Shown piece by piece: positions 41,652 through 50,533 of a stretch of 57,669 nucleotides of DNA. Position numbers and translations under genes: made by a program. The DNA comes from CAZYTO01 sp964650405 (lineage in GTDB: Bacteria; Acidobacteriota; Thermoanaerobaculia; Gp7-AA8): the NCBI GenBank assembly GCA_964650405.1, contig CAZYTO010000004.1:1-57669 (forward strand). Reading direction: 5' to 3'. The notes beneath the pieces are model-generated. The model saw only the letters and a list, made by a program, of their open reading frames with translations. It was not told the DNA's origin and made no database searches. Positions within the stretch are counted from its first letter, which is position 1; every line of letters begins with the position of its first letter.

Positions 41652-41784
41652 GCTTAATCGCTTAGTCGCTTAATCGCTTAGTCGCTTAATCGCTTAGTCG
41701 CTTATTCGCTGGTCGCTGTTCGTCGCCCGGACGCTAATTCGCTGACTCCGGTCGTTCTCGCGAATCAGCGACCAGCGACTAAGC
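41652..41784. repeat. Octamer tandem array with hairpin partner
   Basis: Seven 8-bp units GCTTARTC, with AA and AG units alternating, run from 41652 to 41707. The array end GCTTATTCGCTGGTCGCTG (41700-41718) pairs 18 of 19 with 41766-41784, making a hairpin. It fills the gap between the fusion gene and the aldolase gene, both leftward. Confidence 0.75.
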
Positions 41785-41798
41785 GAATCAGCGAATGC

Positions 41799-42476
41799 TC
41801 AATGCACGTAGGTCTCCGGCATCTGGGCGGTTCGCCGTGACTGGATGATCGACGTAGCCAGGAGGACGCGTCGGCCGATCTCTTCCCACTGGTGGGTGTG
41901 GACGAGGTCCGGGACGGCCAGCGACGGTCCGAGGTTGACGGCGACGCAGCCGGCATCGAGGTAGTTCTCGATCGAGTCGAGCGGCACCGGGCCGCCGGCC
42001 AGCATGACCACATCGCGGATGGGGCCGCGGATGACGCGGATGTAATCGGGACCGCCGAGGCTTGCCGCCGGGTAGACCTTCACGATGTCGGCGCCTGTCT
42101 CCCAGGCCTGGATGATCTCCGTGGCCGTCGCCGCTCCGGCCACGCAGAGCATGTCGTTCTCATTCGCGTACTCGATCAGGCGGGGGTTGGTGTGCGGCGA
42201 GACGATGATCTCCGCTCCGGCGCGGCGCGCGGCCGCGGCGTCGTTGGTCGTGCGGACGGTTCCGGCGGCGATGGTGATTCCCTGGGGGCCGTAGTTTCGG
42301 GCCAGGGTCGCCATCAGCTCGACGGCGTCGGGCGTCGTGAAGGTGACTTCGACGATGCCGATGCCGTTGCGCGCGTAGGCGTCAGCGACTGCCAGCGCCG
42401 CCTCCGCGCTGTCCTCACGGATGACGCCGACGATTTGCTGCGTACAGACTTTGGTGAAGAGGTCTTTGCGGGACAT
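41799..42476 (-). CDS. KDPG/KHG aldolase-like
   Basis: A 225-aa TIM-barrel class I aldolase: Glu43 in IVEVTFTTPD, the phosphate/hydroxyl strand TIAAGTVRT and Schiff-base Lys133 in GADIVKVYPAASLGG are those of Eda-type 2-keto-3-deoxy-6-phosphogluconate aldolases. The ATG at 42476 is used. No other Entner-Doudoroff gene is adjacent, so the true substrate could be another 2-keto-3-deoxy acid. Confidence 0.85.
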   Translation of the reverse strand: MSRKDLFTKVCTQQIVGVIREDSAEAALAVADAYARNGIGIVEVTFTTPDAVELMATLARNYGPQGITIAAGTVRTTNDAAAARRAGAEIIVSPHTNPRLIEYANENDMLCVAGAATATEIIQAWETGADIVKVYPAASLGGPDYIRVIRGPIRDVVMLAGGPVPLDSIENYLDAGCVAVNLGPSLAVPDLVHTHQWEEIGRRVLLATSIIQSRRTAQMPETYVH

Positions 42477-42567
42477 GCCGCGAATTGTATCGATGAACGC
42501 GGACCGGTGAGCGACGAATGCGGAAAGGCCCGGCAACGCGCCTCGCCCGCCACGCGCCGCCCTCCCT

Positions 42568-44835
42568 TCACCGCAGGCGGGCCGCGATCTCCTGGAAGGC
42601 AGCCTCTCCCCGCAGGGCGTCGAGCCGCGGGTCCCGCGGAAGGAACACCATCCAGGCGGAGCGATCGTCGAGGGCTTCCTTCAGCGAGCGGATGGCGGCG
42701 GCAGGATCGCCGAGGCCGGCGTGGATCACGGCGATGTCGTAGGGCGACACGTAGCCCGCCTCGAACTGCAGTTCCGTCAGCACGCGCTCGGCCTCGGCGC
42801 GGTTCCCCGAAATCGCATGCGTGTGCCCGACCATCGCCAGCAGGATGGGGATGCGCTCGACGTCGAGGGCCCGGCGGAATCCTTCCAGCGCCTCGCCGAA
42901 CCGGCGCTGCTGGCCGAGGGCCAGACCGCGCCAGCCGTGCGCGGGGATGAAGTTCGCATCGAGCTCCAGCGCCTTGTCGAAGCACCGAATGGCGGCGGCG
43001 TAGTCGCGGGCGAAGTAATACGGCCAGCCGGAGTGGACGGCGATGATGAGCGACAGGGGATCGAGGTCGGACGCCTTGCGGATCTGCTCGATGGCCGCAT
43101 CCGGGCGGCCGCGCGCGCTGAGCAGCATGGCGTAGCCGTCATGGGCGTTGGCGTAGTTCGGGTTGAGCTCGATGGCCCGCTGGTAGGCTTCCTCGGCGCC
43201 GCTCCAGTCCCACTCGTACCACCAGCGCACGGCGGCCAGGGAGGCCCACGCCTCGGCCAGGCCGTCGTCGATCTCGATCGCTTTCATCGCCGCGGCCTTC
43301 GCCTTCGGCATGGTCTCGCGCGGCGGGAGGGGCACGTTGGTGCCGAGCGTGATGAAGCTGTCCGCCATGCCCGCGTACGCATTGGCGAACGACGGATCGG
43401 CTTCGATGGCCTCCCGGAAGAAGGAGATCCCGCGCTTCACGCTCTCCTCGGTGCGCTTGTTCCAGTGATAGCGGCCCTTCAGGTACAGCTCGTAGGCCGC
43501 CGAGCTCGTCGTGGCTTTCTTTTGCAGGCGCTTGCGCTCCGCGCCCGTGAGCTTGAGGCGCAGCTTGTCGGCGATCTCCGTCGACATCTCTTCCTGGAGC
43601 TTCACCACGTCCGAGACCTGGCGGTTGTAGTGCTCCCCCCAGAGGGCCGAGCCGTCCTGCGCATCGACCAGCTCCACGTTGATGACGAGCCGGTCGCCGA
43701 TGCGCTGCAGGCGGCCGGTCATGACCGCGCGGACGCGGAGGTCGCGGCCCACGGCCAGCGGCTCCGCATCGCGATGCTTGTAGCGGAAGACGGTGCTCCG
43801 CGCCATGACCCGCAGCTTCGGCAGTTGCGAGAGGCGGTTGATGATGCCTTCGGTGATGCCGTCGGAGAGGTACTCGCTCTCCGGGTCGTCGCCGACGTTC
43901 TCCAGCGGCAGGACGGCGATGGAGTCGATGGTCGACTTGCGCGGCTTGCGCATGCGGCGAAGGAGCGTCTCCGGCACAGAGGTCGAGCTGGAGATGGCGC
44001 GCAGAGTCAGGGCCAGATCGCGCGCTGACTGGAAACGCTGATGGGCATTCTTCTCCACGCAGCCTTCGATGACGCGCTGAAACTCCGGTGGTACCGCGTC
44101 GCCGAGGACGTCTTTCGGAAGGTCCTCCTTGAGGATGGCCGCGATCGTGGCAGCCCCCGACTCGCGCTGGAACGGCCGTTTGGCCGTCACCATCTCGTAG
44201 AGGATGCAACCGAGCGAGAAGATGTCGGCCGAGCCGGTGACCGGCTCGCCGCGCAACTGCTCCGGCGCCATGTACCCGAGCGTACCGAGAATCGTTCCCG
44301 CCTCGGTGCGGAAGGGCGCGGTGACGGCGGTGTCGGCCATCGGGTCGCAGAGCGGATCCGTCTGCGCCAGTCCGAAGTCGAGGATCTTCACGCGGCCGTC
44401 GGCCGTCAGGAAGATGTTCTCCGGCTTGAGATCGCGGTGGACGACGCCGCGGGCGTGCGCGGCGGCCAGCGCTTCGGCGATCTCCGCACCGATCTCGATC
44501 GAGCGCCGCCACTCGACCGTGTTGAGCTCGATCCGCCGCCGCAGGGTTTCCCCTTCCAGCAGCTCGGTGACGACGTAGAACGTGCCGTGCTCGCTGCCGA
44601 AGTCGTGGACGGCGAGGATATTGGGATGCGAGAGCGAGGCGACCGCGCGCGCTTCACGCCCGAAGCGCGCCAGGGCGTCGGCATTGGCCGACGACTCCTG
44701 CGGCAGCACCTTGATGGCGATCTCGCGCCCCAGGCGCGGATCGCGCGCGCGGTACACCTGGCCCATTCCGCCCTCGCCGAGCAGCGAAAGCACTTCGTAC
44801 GGGCCGAAGCGCGTACCGGAAGCAAGAGTGGCCAT
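42568..44835 (-). CDS. Ser/Thr protein kinase with TolB-like and TPR domains
   Basis: A 755-aa soluble protein. Kinase domain 1-270: GEGGMGQVYRA (glycine loop 20-25), Lys42, VVHRDLKPEN (His133-Asp135) and ILDFGLAQ (Asp153); GYMAPEQL is the P+1 region. Residues 300-420 are a TolB/FlgO-like domain (DSIAVLPLENVGDDPESEYL, DGITEGIINRLSQLPKLRVM), and 440-755 TPR repeats. No membrane segment is seen between kinase and TolB-like parts. Architecture is typical of acidobacterial kinases; the C-terminal half resembles the first gene of the window. Confidence 0.9.
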   Translation of the reverse strand: MATLASGTRFGPYEVLSLLGEGGMGQVYRARDPRLGREIAIKVLPQESSANADALARFGREARAVASLSHPNILAVHDFGSEHGTFYVVTELLEGETLRRRIELNTVEWRRSIEIGAEIAEALAAAHARGVVHRDLKPENIFLTADGRVKILDFGLAQTDPLCDPMADTAVTAPFRTEAGTILGTLGYMAPEQLRGEPVTGSADIFSLGCILYEMVTAKRPFQRESGAATIAAILKEDLPKDVLGDAVPPEFQRVIEGCVEKNAHQRFQSARDLALTLRAISSSTSVPETLLRRMRKPRKSTIDSIAVLPLENVGDDPESEYLSDGITEGIINRLSQLPKLRVMARSTVFRYKHRDAEPLAVGRDLRVRAVMTGRLQRIGDRLVINVELVDAQDGSALWGEHYNRQVSDVVKLQEEMSTEIADKLRLKLTGAERKRLQKKATTSSAAYELYLKGRYHWNKRTEESVKRGISFFREAIEADPSFANAYAGMADSFITLGTNVPLPPRETMPKAKAAAMKAIEIDDGLAEAWASLAAVRWWYEWDWSGAEEAYQRAIELNPNYANAHDGYAMLLSARGRPDAAIEQIRKASDLDPLSLIIAVHSGWPYYFARDYAAAIRCFDKALELDANFIPAHGWRGLALGQQRRFGEALEGFRRALDVERIPILLAMVGHTHAISGNRAEAERVLTELQFEAGYVSPYDIAVIHAGLGDPAAAIRSLKEALDDRSAWMVFLPRDPRLDALRGEAAFQEIAARLR

Positions 44836-44870
44836 GCGCGCCGCAATTGTATGAGCGGATCAGCCTGGAC

Positions 44871-44911
44871 GAACGAAGGGTGACGATGAATTCATCGTTC
44901 GTCCTTCGTTC
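44871..44911. promoter_or_regulatory. Near-perfect hairpin between divergent genes
   Basis: GAACGAAGGGTGACGATGAA (44871-44890) is followed directly by TTCATCGTTCGTCCTTCGTTC, its near reverse complement with one bulge. It lies between the kinase start (leftward) and the MglA-like gene start (rightward). Symmetry suggests an operator or an attenuator-type stem. Confidence 0.4.
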
Positions 44912-44998
44912 CTTCGCACCTCCGCGAGCCCTACGCCGCCGGCTGGCCCGTCCGCCTGTCGGTCGGTGCTACTCTTGGATCAAGTCCGAGGAGGCCGC

Positions 44999-46063
44999 AT
45001 GGTTCTGATCAACAAGGCGATCAATGAGATCACGGTGAAGCTGGTCTACTACGGCCCCGGTCTCTGCGGAAAGACGACGAACCTCGAGAAGATCTACGGC
45101 AATCCCAAGCTCGAGAACAAGGGAAAGATGATCTCCATGGCCACGGAGACGGATCGCACCCTCTTCTTCGATTTCATGCCCATGGAGCTCGGAACCATCG
45201 GCGGCCAGAAAGTACGCGTCCAGCTCTACACCGTGCCCGGACAGGTCTTCTACGACGCCACGCGCAAGCTCGTCCTCCGCGGCGCGGACGGCGTGGTGTT
45301 CGTGGCCGACTCGCAGTCGACCATGCGCGAATCGAATCTCGACAGCCTGGAGAACCTCAAGACCAACCTCCGCATCAACCGCATCGACCCGGACAAGGTC
45401 GCCGTCGTCTTCCAGTTCAACAAGCGCGACCTGGAGAACGTCGACCCCGTCGACGAGATGAAGGAGTACCTCCACACCGGCGATGCGCCGTTCGTCGAGG
45501 CCTCGGCGAAGAACGGCACGGGCGTGACGCAGACCCTGCGTGCGGCCGTGGGGAGGATGCTCGAGAACCTGAAGAACAACGTCGACACGACGCTCTACGA
45601 CGAGCCGGAGCTCGGCCGCCCCGACATGACCGCGCGCAGCGGCGTCACGCCGATGTCCGCCGGAACGCCAAAGCTGTCGATGAAGACGTCTGCGGGCAAC
45701 GCTCCGGCGCCGGCTCCTGCGTTACCGGTCTTCTCTCCCGTCGAGCCGGAGCAGGCCGGCGCTCCCTTCGATGCAGTCGCCGTCGCCGAGCCGGAGCCCG
45801 ACGAGGATCCGTTCGGTGCTGTTCACGTGGAGGCGGTCGTGGTCGAAGAAAGTGAGAGTCCGTTCAGTGCGTCCGACAATCCCTTCAGCGCCACCGACAA
45901 CCCGTTCGGCGCACCGGCAGAAGTGCACGAACCCGGCGCTGAGCGCGCGGAGCTCGAAGAGCTGCTGGCCGGCGCTCGTACCGTCACGGCATCGCTGCAG
46001 GACGCGCTCGAACGCGCACGACTGCACGAGCAGCAACTCGCCGAGCGATTGCAGAGGTTGTAG
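44999..46063 (+). CDS. MglA-like small GTPase with long NPF-rich C-terminal tail
   Basis: A 354-aa protein; residues 1-197 match MglA: P-loop GPGLCGKTT (19-27), switch region TDRTLFFDFMP, TVPGQVFYDATRK and FNKRD. MglA controls polarity and motility. Usual MglA proteins end near residue 195; here a further 157 residues follow: Pro/Ala-rich, then repeats SPFSASDNPFSATDNPFGAP, then a coiled coil (ELEELLAGARTVTASLQDAL). AGGAGG precedes the ATG. The tail may recruit partners; NPF motifs are interaction motifs in other systems. No mglB lies nearby. Confidence 0.87.
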   Translation: MVLINKAINEITVKLVYYGPGLCGKTTNLEKIYGNPKLENKGKMISMATETDRTLFFDFMPMELGTIGGQKVRVQLYTVPGQVFYDATRKLVLRGADGVVFVADSQSTMRESNLDSLENLKTNLRINRIDPDKVAVVFQFNKRDLENVDPVDEMKEYLHTGDAPFVEASAKNGTGVTQTLRAAVGRMLENLKNNVDTTLYDEPELGRPDMTARSGVTPMSAGTPKLSMKTSAGNAPAPAPALPVFSPVEPEQAGAPFDAVAVAEPEPDEDPFGAVHVEAVVVEESESPFSASDNPFSATDNPFGAPAEVHEPGAERAELEELLAGARTVTASLQDALERARLHEQQLAERLQRL

Positions 46064-46075
46064 GGGGGAGAGGAC

Positions 46076-46177
46076 GGGTACCGGGTGCCGGGTGCCGGGT
46101 ACCTGGGTATCGGCTATCGGGTCTCAGGTATCGCGTCGCCGCGTAACTCCGATACCCGATACCCGATACCCGGTACC
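46076..46177. repeat. Heptad arrays GGGTRCC and GATACCC forming a hairpin
   Basis: GGGTACC, GGGTGCC, GGGTGCC, GGGTACC (46076-46103) are tandem 7-bp units; GATACCC occurs three times (46151-46171) then GGTACC. The two blocks are partly complementary (46097-46121 with 46155-46177), so the transcript can fold. It lies between the GTPase and methyltransferase genes. Confidence 0.75.
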
Positions 46178-46236
46178 TGCCCCCCCGCCCGCCCATTGCG
46201 CGTGCCCCCCTCATCCTTCATGCTGGCCGGCGCAGC

Positions 46237-46950
46237 ATGGCCTGGTATCAGGAATGGTTCGGCGAGGAGTACCTCGAGCTGTACGCGCATCGCGACGAAA
46301 ACGAGGCGCGCGAGCAGGTGGCCTTCTTTCGTGCCCAGAGCGGTGACATCCGAGGCCGGGTGCTCGATCTCGCCTGCGGGATGGGGCGTCACATCAAGGA
46401 GCTGACGGCTGCGGGCTACGACGCCGTCGGCTGTGACCTTTCGTACACGATGCTCCGGACCGGCCGCACCGAGTACGGCCCCATGCCGGTGGCGCGCGCC
46501 GACATGCGGCACCTCCCTTACTTCAGCGGCTCGTTCGCCGGCCTGGTCAACTTCTTCACCAGCTTCGGTTACTTCGCCGGCGAGGAGGAAAACACCCAGG
46601 TCGTGCGCGAGATGGCCCGCGTGCTCACGCCGGGAGCGGTCTTTCTCTTCGACTACCTCAACGTTCATCGCGAGCTGGAGAAGCTCGTCCAGCGCGAAAT
46701 GCGGACCACGCCGATGGGCGACGTGCTCATCGAACGGTGGTTCGACCTCTACGACCGCTCGTTCAACAAACGGATGACGATCGGTCACAAGCGTTACCTG
46801 GAGCGCGTTCGCGGATACGATCTCGGCGAGATTTCCATGATGTTCACCACATCCGGCCTTTCCATCCACAACGCCTTCGGTGATTTCCAGGGCCATCCGT
46901 TCGAAAGCGGCTCGCCGCGACTCATCCTCGTGGGGAGCAGGAACCGATGA
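46237..46950 (+). CDS. Class I SAM-dependent methyltransferase
   Basis: A 237-aa Rossmann methyltransferase: motif I VLDLACGMGRHIKELTAAGY, then DAVGCDLSYTML, DMRHLPYFSGSFAGLVNFFT and REMARVLTPGAVFLFDYLNV. It transfers a methyl group to an unknown acceptor. Its stop overlaps the bshC start (ATGA), so it is the first gene of the bacillithiol transcript; a role linked to low-molecular-weight thiols is possible but not shown. Confidence 0.85.
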   Translation: MAWYQEWFGEEYLELYAHRDENEAREQVAFFRAQSGDIRGRVLDLACGMGRHIKELTAAGYDAVGCDLSYTMLRTGRTEYGPMPVARADMRHLPYFSGSFAGLVNFFTSFGYFAGEEENTQVVREMARVLTPGAVFLFDYLNVHRELEKLVQREMRTTPMGDVLIERWFDLYDRSFNKRMTIGHKRYLERVRGYDLGEISMMFTTSGLSIHNAFGDFQGHPFESGSPRLILVGSRNR

Positions 46951-48458
46951 CCTTTCCCCTCGATGACTATCCCGGCCTGAACCGCTTCGTGCACGACTGG
47001 CTCCACGGGGACGAGCGGTTTCTTCCGCGCCGTCCCTCGTCCGCCTTGAAGGCACCGGGGGACAGGAAAGAAGTGGCGGAGCGGCGTGGGTCGCTCGCGT
47101 CCGCGCTCATCGACTCGAACAAACGCTGGGGCTCGTTCGTACGCGAAGACGTCGAGCGCTGGGTGCGCGGCGAGTCCGTGGGCATCGTGGCCGGCCAGCA
47201 GGTCGGCCTGGCTGGCGGCCCGCTGTACACGCTGGTCAAGATCGCCACGCTGCTGAAGATGAAGCGGCGGATCGAAGCGGAGGGAACGCCGGTGACGGCG
47301 TTCTTCTGGCTGGCCACCGAGGATCACGACTTCAGCGAAGTGGCCACGATCCAGTTGCCCTCGCGGGGAAAGAAACAGACGGACCTCGTGACGCTGCGCG
47401 CGTCGCGCGGCCTCGATTCCCGCGAAGTGGTCGGGCCGCTGCCCATCCCCGAAGAGCTGATCCGCGAGCTGCTGACCTTCTTCGACGACCTGCCGCGGCC
47501 GGCCTGGCTGCGAGAGGGGATCACCTTCCGCGATTCGTTTGCGGAGCTGGTGGCGTCGCTCGTGCCGAGCGGCCTCGTGCTCATCGACGCCCTGCTACCG
47601 GAGCTCCGGCGCGCCGGGGAGCCGCTCTTTGCCGGCATCGCGGCGAACTGGAACGGCATCCAGTCCGCCATCGCCACCCGCTCCAAGGAGCTGGAAGCGG
47701 CCGGCTACGAGCCGCAGGTGGTGGCGCGCGAGGGAGAGTACTCGCTGCTCTTTCGCGTCGGAGACGACGGCAGGCGCGAGCTGCTCACGTCGCCGCCGGC
47801 GTCGATCGACGAGCCGGAGCGTATCTCCACCTCCGCGCTCACCCGCCCGCTCCTGCAGGATTTCGTCCTGCAGCCCGAGGTCTTCATCGGCGGGCCGGCG
47901 GAAGTGGCGTACTACGCCCAGATTGCACCGCTCCACGACCTCCTCGGTGTTCCCTTGCCGCGGGTCGGTTTGCGCGCCCATGCCCTGGCCGCTCCGAAGC
48001 GCGTGGTGCGCTACTACGAGCGTTTCGGAATCGCGCCGCGCGAGACGTTCGCGCCGGCCGACGACATCCTCGCCGCGCACGACCCGGCCGGAGTGTCCGA
48101 AGTCCAGGCCATCACCCGGGACGCGGAGGAGAACCTCCTCGAGGCCATCGCCAGAATCCGCGAGATCGCCCTCCCCGCCGATCACGCCCTCACGCGCGCC
48201 GTCAACCGCTCCATCGGCCACCTGCAGTACCACTTCGGCAAACTGAGCCAGCGCGCCATTCGCGGCCTCGTGCGCAAAGACAGCGAGCGCTATGCAGCGC
48301 TGCGCGAGCTCGTGGCCACTTTTTATCCCGACCAAGTCGTGCAGGACCGCTGCGTGGCCTGGTTTGCGCTCTGGTGCGAGTTTGGGGACCATCTCCTCAA
48401 CACGCTCGTTGACGCCGTGGAGCCCGACGCGAACGTCTGTACGATCGCCAGCCTGTGA
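46947..48458 (+). CDS. bshC: Bacillithiol synthase BshC (cysteine-adding enzyme)
   Basis: A 503-aa BshC, the usual length for the family. GIVAGQQVGLAGGPLYTLVK, FFWLATEDHDFSEV, VFIGGPAEVAYYAQIAPLHD and LPRVGLRAHALA are conserved blocks. BshC joins L-cysteine to GlcN-malate as the last step of bacillithiol synthesis. Here it comes first in the operon, before bshB1 and bshA, and overlaps the methyltransferase stop. Presence of all three genes means the cell should make bacillithiol. Confidence 0.92.
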   Translation: MTFPLDDYPGLNRFVHDWLHGDERFLPRRPSSALKAPGDRKEVAERRGSLASALIDSNKRWGSFVREDVERWVRGESVGIVAGQQVGLAGGPLYTLVKIATLLKMKRRIEAEGTPVTAFFWLATEDHDFSEVATIQLPSRGKKQTDLVTLRASRGLDSREVVGPLPIPEELIRELLTFFDDLPRPAWLREGITFRDSFAELVASLVPSGLVLIDALLPELRRAGEPLFAGIAANWNGIQSAIATRSKELEAAGYEPQVVAREGEYSLLFRVGDDGRRELLTSPPASIDEPERISTSALTRPLLQDFVLQPEVFIGGPAEVAYYAQIAPLHDLLGVPLPRVGLRAHALAAPKRVVRYYERFGIAPRETFAPADDILAAHDPAGVSEVQAITRDAEENLLEAIARIREIALPADHALTRAVNRSIGHLQYHFGKLSQRAIRGLVRKDSERYAALRELVATFYPDQVVQDRCVAWFALWCEFGDHLLNTLVDAVEPDANVCTIASL

Positions 48459-48464
48459 GAGGTG

Positions 48465-48530
48465 AGTACCGAGTGCCGAGTGCCGAGTGCTGAGAGAACG
48501 AACAACGAACAACGAACAGCGAACAGCGAA
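48465..48530. repeat. Two heptad arrays abutting the bshB1 start
   Basis: AGTACCG, AGTGCCG, AGTGCCG, AGTGCTG (48465-48492) are followed by ACGAACA three times, GCGAACA and a partial unit (48498-48530) that ends exactly at the bshB1 ATG. The repeat fills the place of a ribosome-binding site and no Shine-Dalgarno is visible. Confidence 0.8.
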
Positions 48531-49262
48531 ATGCCCGTCGACTACCTCTTCTTCGGCTCCCACCCTGACGACGTCGAGCTCGGGTGTGGGGGCACGATCG
48601 TGACGCTGGTGCGATCCGGGGCCACTGCCGGGATCATCGACCTCACCCGCGGCGAGATGGGGACGCGCGGGACTGCGGCAGGACGCCGCCGCGAGGCGCG
48701 CAACTCCGCACGTATTCTCGGTGCCAGCTTCCGCGAGCAGCTCGACCTCGGCGACGGTGCTCTGCGCACCGGCCGCGACGAGGAGCTCCAGGTCATCGAC
48801 GTCATGCGCCGCCACCGGCCCAAGGTCGCTTTCGTCAAGGTCCCCGACGACCGCCATCCCGATCACACGCGCACGGGGAAACTGGTCACGGAAGCGTCGT
48901 TCTACGCGGGACTCCGCCGCCTCGAGACGTCCCTCCCCGCCCACCGCCCGCAAGCAGTGGCCTACTACATTCAGAATTACATGTTCCCGCCGAGTTTCGT
49001 CGTCGACGTCACCGCGGCCTGGAAGACAAAGATGCGCGCCATCGCCGCCTTCAAGTCGCAGTTCCACAATCCGAAATCGAAAGAGCCGAAGTCGAAGGAG
49101 CCGCAGACCTTCATCTCTTCGAAGAAGTTTCTCGACATGATCGAAGCGCGCGGCCGCCACTTCGGCGCGCTGATCGGCAGCGACTTCGGCGAGGCCTTCG
49201 TCACGAAACAGCCGCCGCAGATCTGCGACATCATCGCAGCATATGGGGGGAGGGAGCCCTAG
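48531..49262 (+). CDS. bshB1: GlcNAc-malate deacetylase BshB1
   Basis: A 243-aa LmbE/PIG-L family deacetylase: zinc-binding HPDDVELG (His11, Asp14) and PDDRHPDHTRTG (His109, His112), with GEMGTRGTAAGRRREA typical of BshB1. It removes acetyl from GlcNAc-malate to give GlcN-malate. The ATG at 48531 fits the conserved N-terminus; the longer frame translates the heptad array. The insert KSKEPKSKEP near residue 185 is a short duplicated charged loop. Confidence 0.9.
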   Translation: MPVDYLFFGSHPDDVELGCGGTIVTLVRSGATAGIIDLTRGEMGTRGTAAGRRREARNSARILGASFREQLDLGDGALRTGRDEELQVIDVMRRHRPKVAFVKVPDDRHPDHTRTGKLVTEASFYAGLRRLETSLPAHRPQAVAYYIQNYMFPPSFVVDVTAAWKTKMRAIAAFKSQFHNPKSKEPKSKEPQTFISSKKFLDMIEARGRHFGALIGSDFGEAFVTKQPPQICDIIAAYGGREP

Positions 49263-49266
49263 AGAA

Positions 49267-49397
49267 AGTGCCGAGTGCAGAGTGCCAACTGCCGAGATGG
49301 TACGAGGCAGGAGCACTCGGCAACTCGGCGTTCGGCAACTCGAGCACTCAACTCAGCAACTCGACACTCAGCAACTCGGCACTCCGCACTCGGCACT
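49267..49397. repeat. Heptad array, both orientations, before bshA
   Basis: AGTGCCG, AGTGCAG, AGTGCCA, ACTGCCG (49267-49294) are followed about 20 bases later by units of the opposite strand (GCACTCG, GGCAACTC, CGGCACT to 49397). The halves are mutually complementary. The array fills the whole bshB1-bshA gap and ends 8 bases before the bshA ATG. Confidence 0.75.
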
Positions 49398-49405
49398 TAC
49401 AACCC

Positions 49406-50533
49406 ATGAAGATCGGCATCACCTGTTATCCCACCTTCGGCGGCTCCGGCGTCGTGGCGACGGAATTGGGGATCTCGCTGGCCAAAGGCGGCGATGACGT
49501 GCATTTCATTAGCTACGCGCTGCCGTCGCGGCTGAATCTCATGCACCCGCGCGTGCGCTTTCACGAAGTGACGGTCACGCCGTATCCCCTCTTCGATCCG
49601 TATCCGCCGTACACGCTGGCGCTGGCCACGAAGATGGCCGAGGTCGCGGAATACGAACGGCTCGACGTGCTGCATGTGCACTACGCCATTCCGCATGCCA
49701 TCAGCGCGCACCTCGCTGCGCAGATCCTTGGCAGCAAGGCTCCTAAAGTCATCGCGACGCTGCATGGCACGGACATCACCCTCGTCGGCCGCGACCCGAG
49801 CTACCTCCCCATCACCCGCTTCGGGATCGAGGTCTCCAACGGCGTGACGGCCGTGTCGCACTGGCTTCGCGACGAGACGGCGAAGAACTTCGGGACGAAG
49901 AAGGAGATCGAAGTCATCCCGAACTTCGTCGATCCGTCGCGGTTCAAGCGGAGCAGCGGTGCCATCCGGCAGCTCTTCGCCGCTTCGAACGAGAAGCTGC
50001 TCTGCCACGTGTCGAACTTCAGGCCGGTCAAGCGCGTCATGGACGTGCTACAGGTCTTCGAGCGCGTCTCTCGCGCCGTGCCCTGCCGCCTGCTCATGGT
50101 CGGCGACGGACCGGACCGCTCGCGTGCCGAAGCGTTCTGCCGCGATCATCACCTGCGCGAGCGCGTCTTCTTTCTCGGCAACATCCCCAACCTCGAAGAG
50201 GTCGTCGGCGCCGCCGACCTCTTCGTCCTCCCATCGGACGCCGAGTCCTTCGGCATGGCCGCCCTGGAGGCGATGGCCAGCGAAGTACCCGTGGTGGCCA
50301 CGAAAGCCGGCGGTCTCCCCGAGGTGGTCATCGACGGCGAGACCGGCTACCTCCTGCCGGTCGGCGACGTCGAAGGGATGGCTGCGCGCAGCACGGAGAT
50401 TCTTTCCGACACCGCGTTCCAGCAGCGCCTCGGGCGCCGCGGCCGCGAGCTGGCCGCCTCCGTGTTCGACGAGGCGCTGATCGTGCCGGTGTACCGGGAG
50501 TTTTACGAGCGCGTCATCGACGGGGGGACATAA
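49406..50533 (+). CDS. bshA: GlcNAc-malate synthase BshA (glycosyltransferase)
   Basis: A 375-aa GT4 enzyme: CYPTFGGSGVVATELG and HVHYAIPHAISAHLAAQILG are diagnostic of BshA, with IPNFVDPSRF, SNFRPVKRVMDVLQVF and the donor-site SDAESFGMAALEAMASEVP. It transfers GlcNAc from UDP-GlcNAc to L-malate, the first step of bacillithiol synthesis. The start is set by the conserved MKIGITCYPTFGGSG N-terminus; no good Shine-Dalgarno precedes it, only repeat sequence. Confidence 0.92.
   Translation: MKIGITCYPTFGGSGVVATELGISLAKGGDDVHFISYALPSRLNLMHPRVRFHEVTVTPYPLFDPYPPYTLALATKMAEVAEYERLDVLHVHYAIPHAISAHLAAQILGSKAPKVIATLHGTDITLVGRDPSYLPITRFGIEVSNGVTAVSHWLRDETAKNFGTKKEIEVIPNFVDPSRFKRSSGAIRQLFAASNEKLLCHVSNFRPVKRVMDVLQVFERVSRAVPCRLLMVGDGPDRSRAEAFCRDHHLRERVFFLGNIPNLEEVVGAADLFVLPSDAESFGMAALEAMASEVPVVATKAGGLPEVVIDGETGYLLPVGDVEGMAARSTEILSDTAFQQRLGRRGRELAASVFDEALIVPVYREFYERVIDGGT

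Noticed and set aside
48462..48530. Upstream in-frame ATG for bshB1
   Set aside because: It would translate the heptad repeat; the conserved BshB1 N-terminus begins at 48531.
48465..49397. CRISPR-like array near bshB1/bshA
   Set aside because: Units are 7-8 bp in direct tandem without spacers and no cas gene is near.
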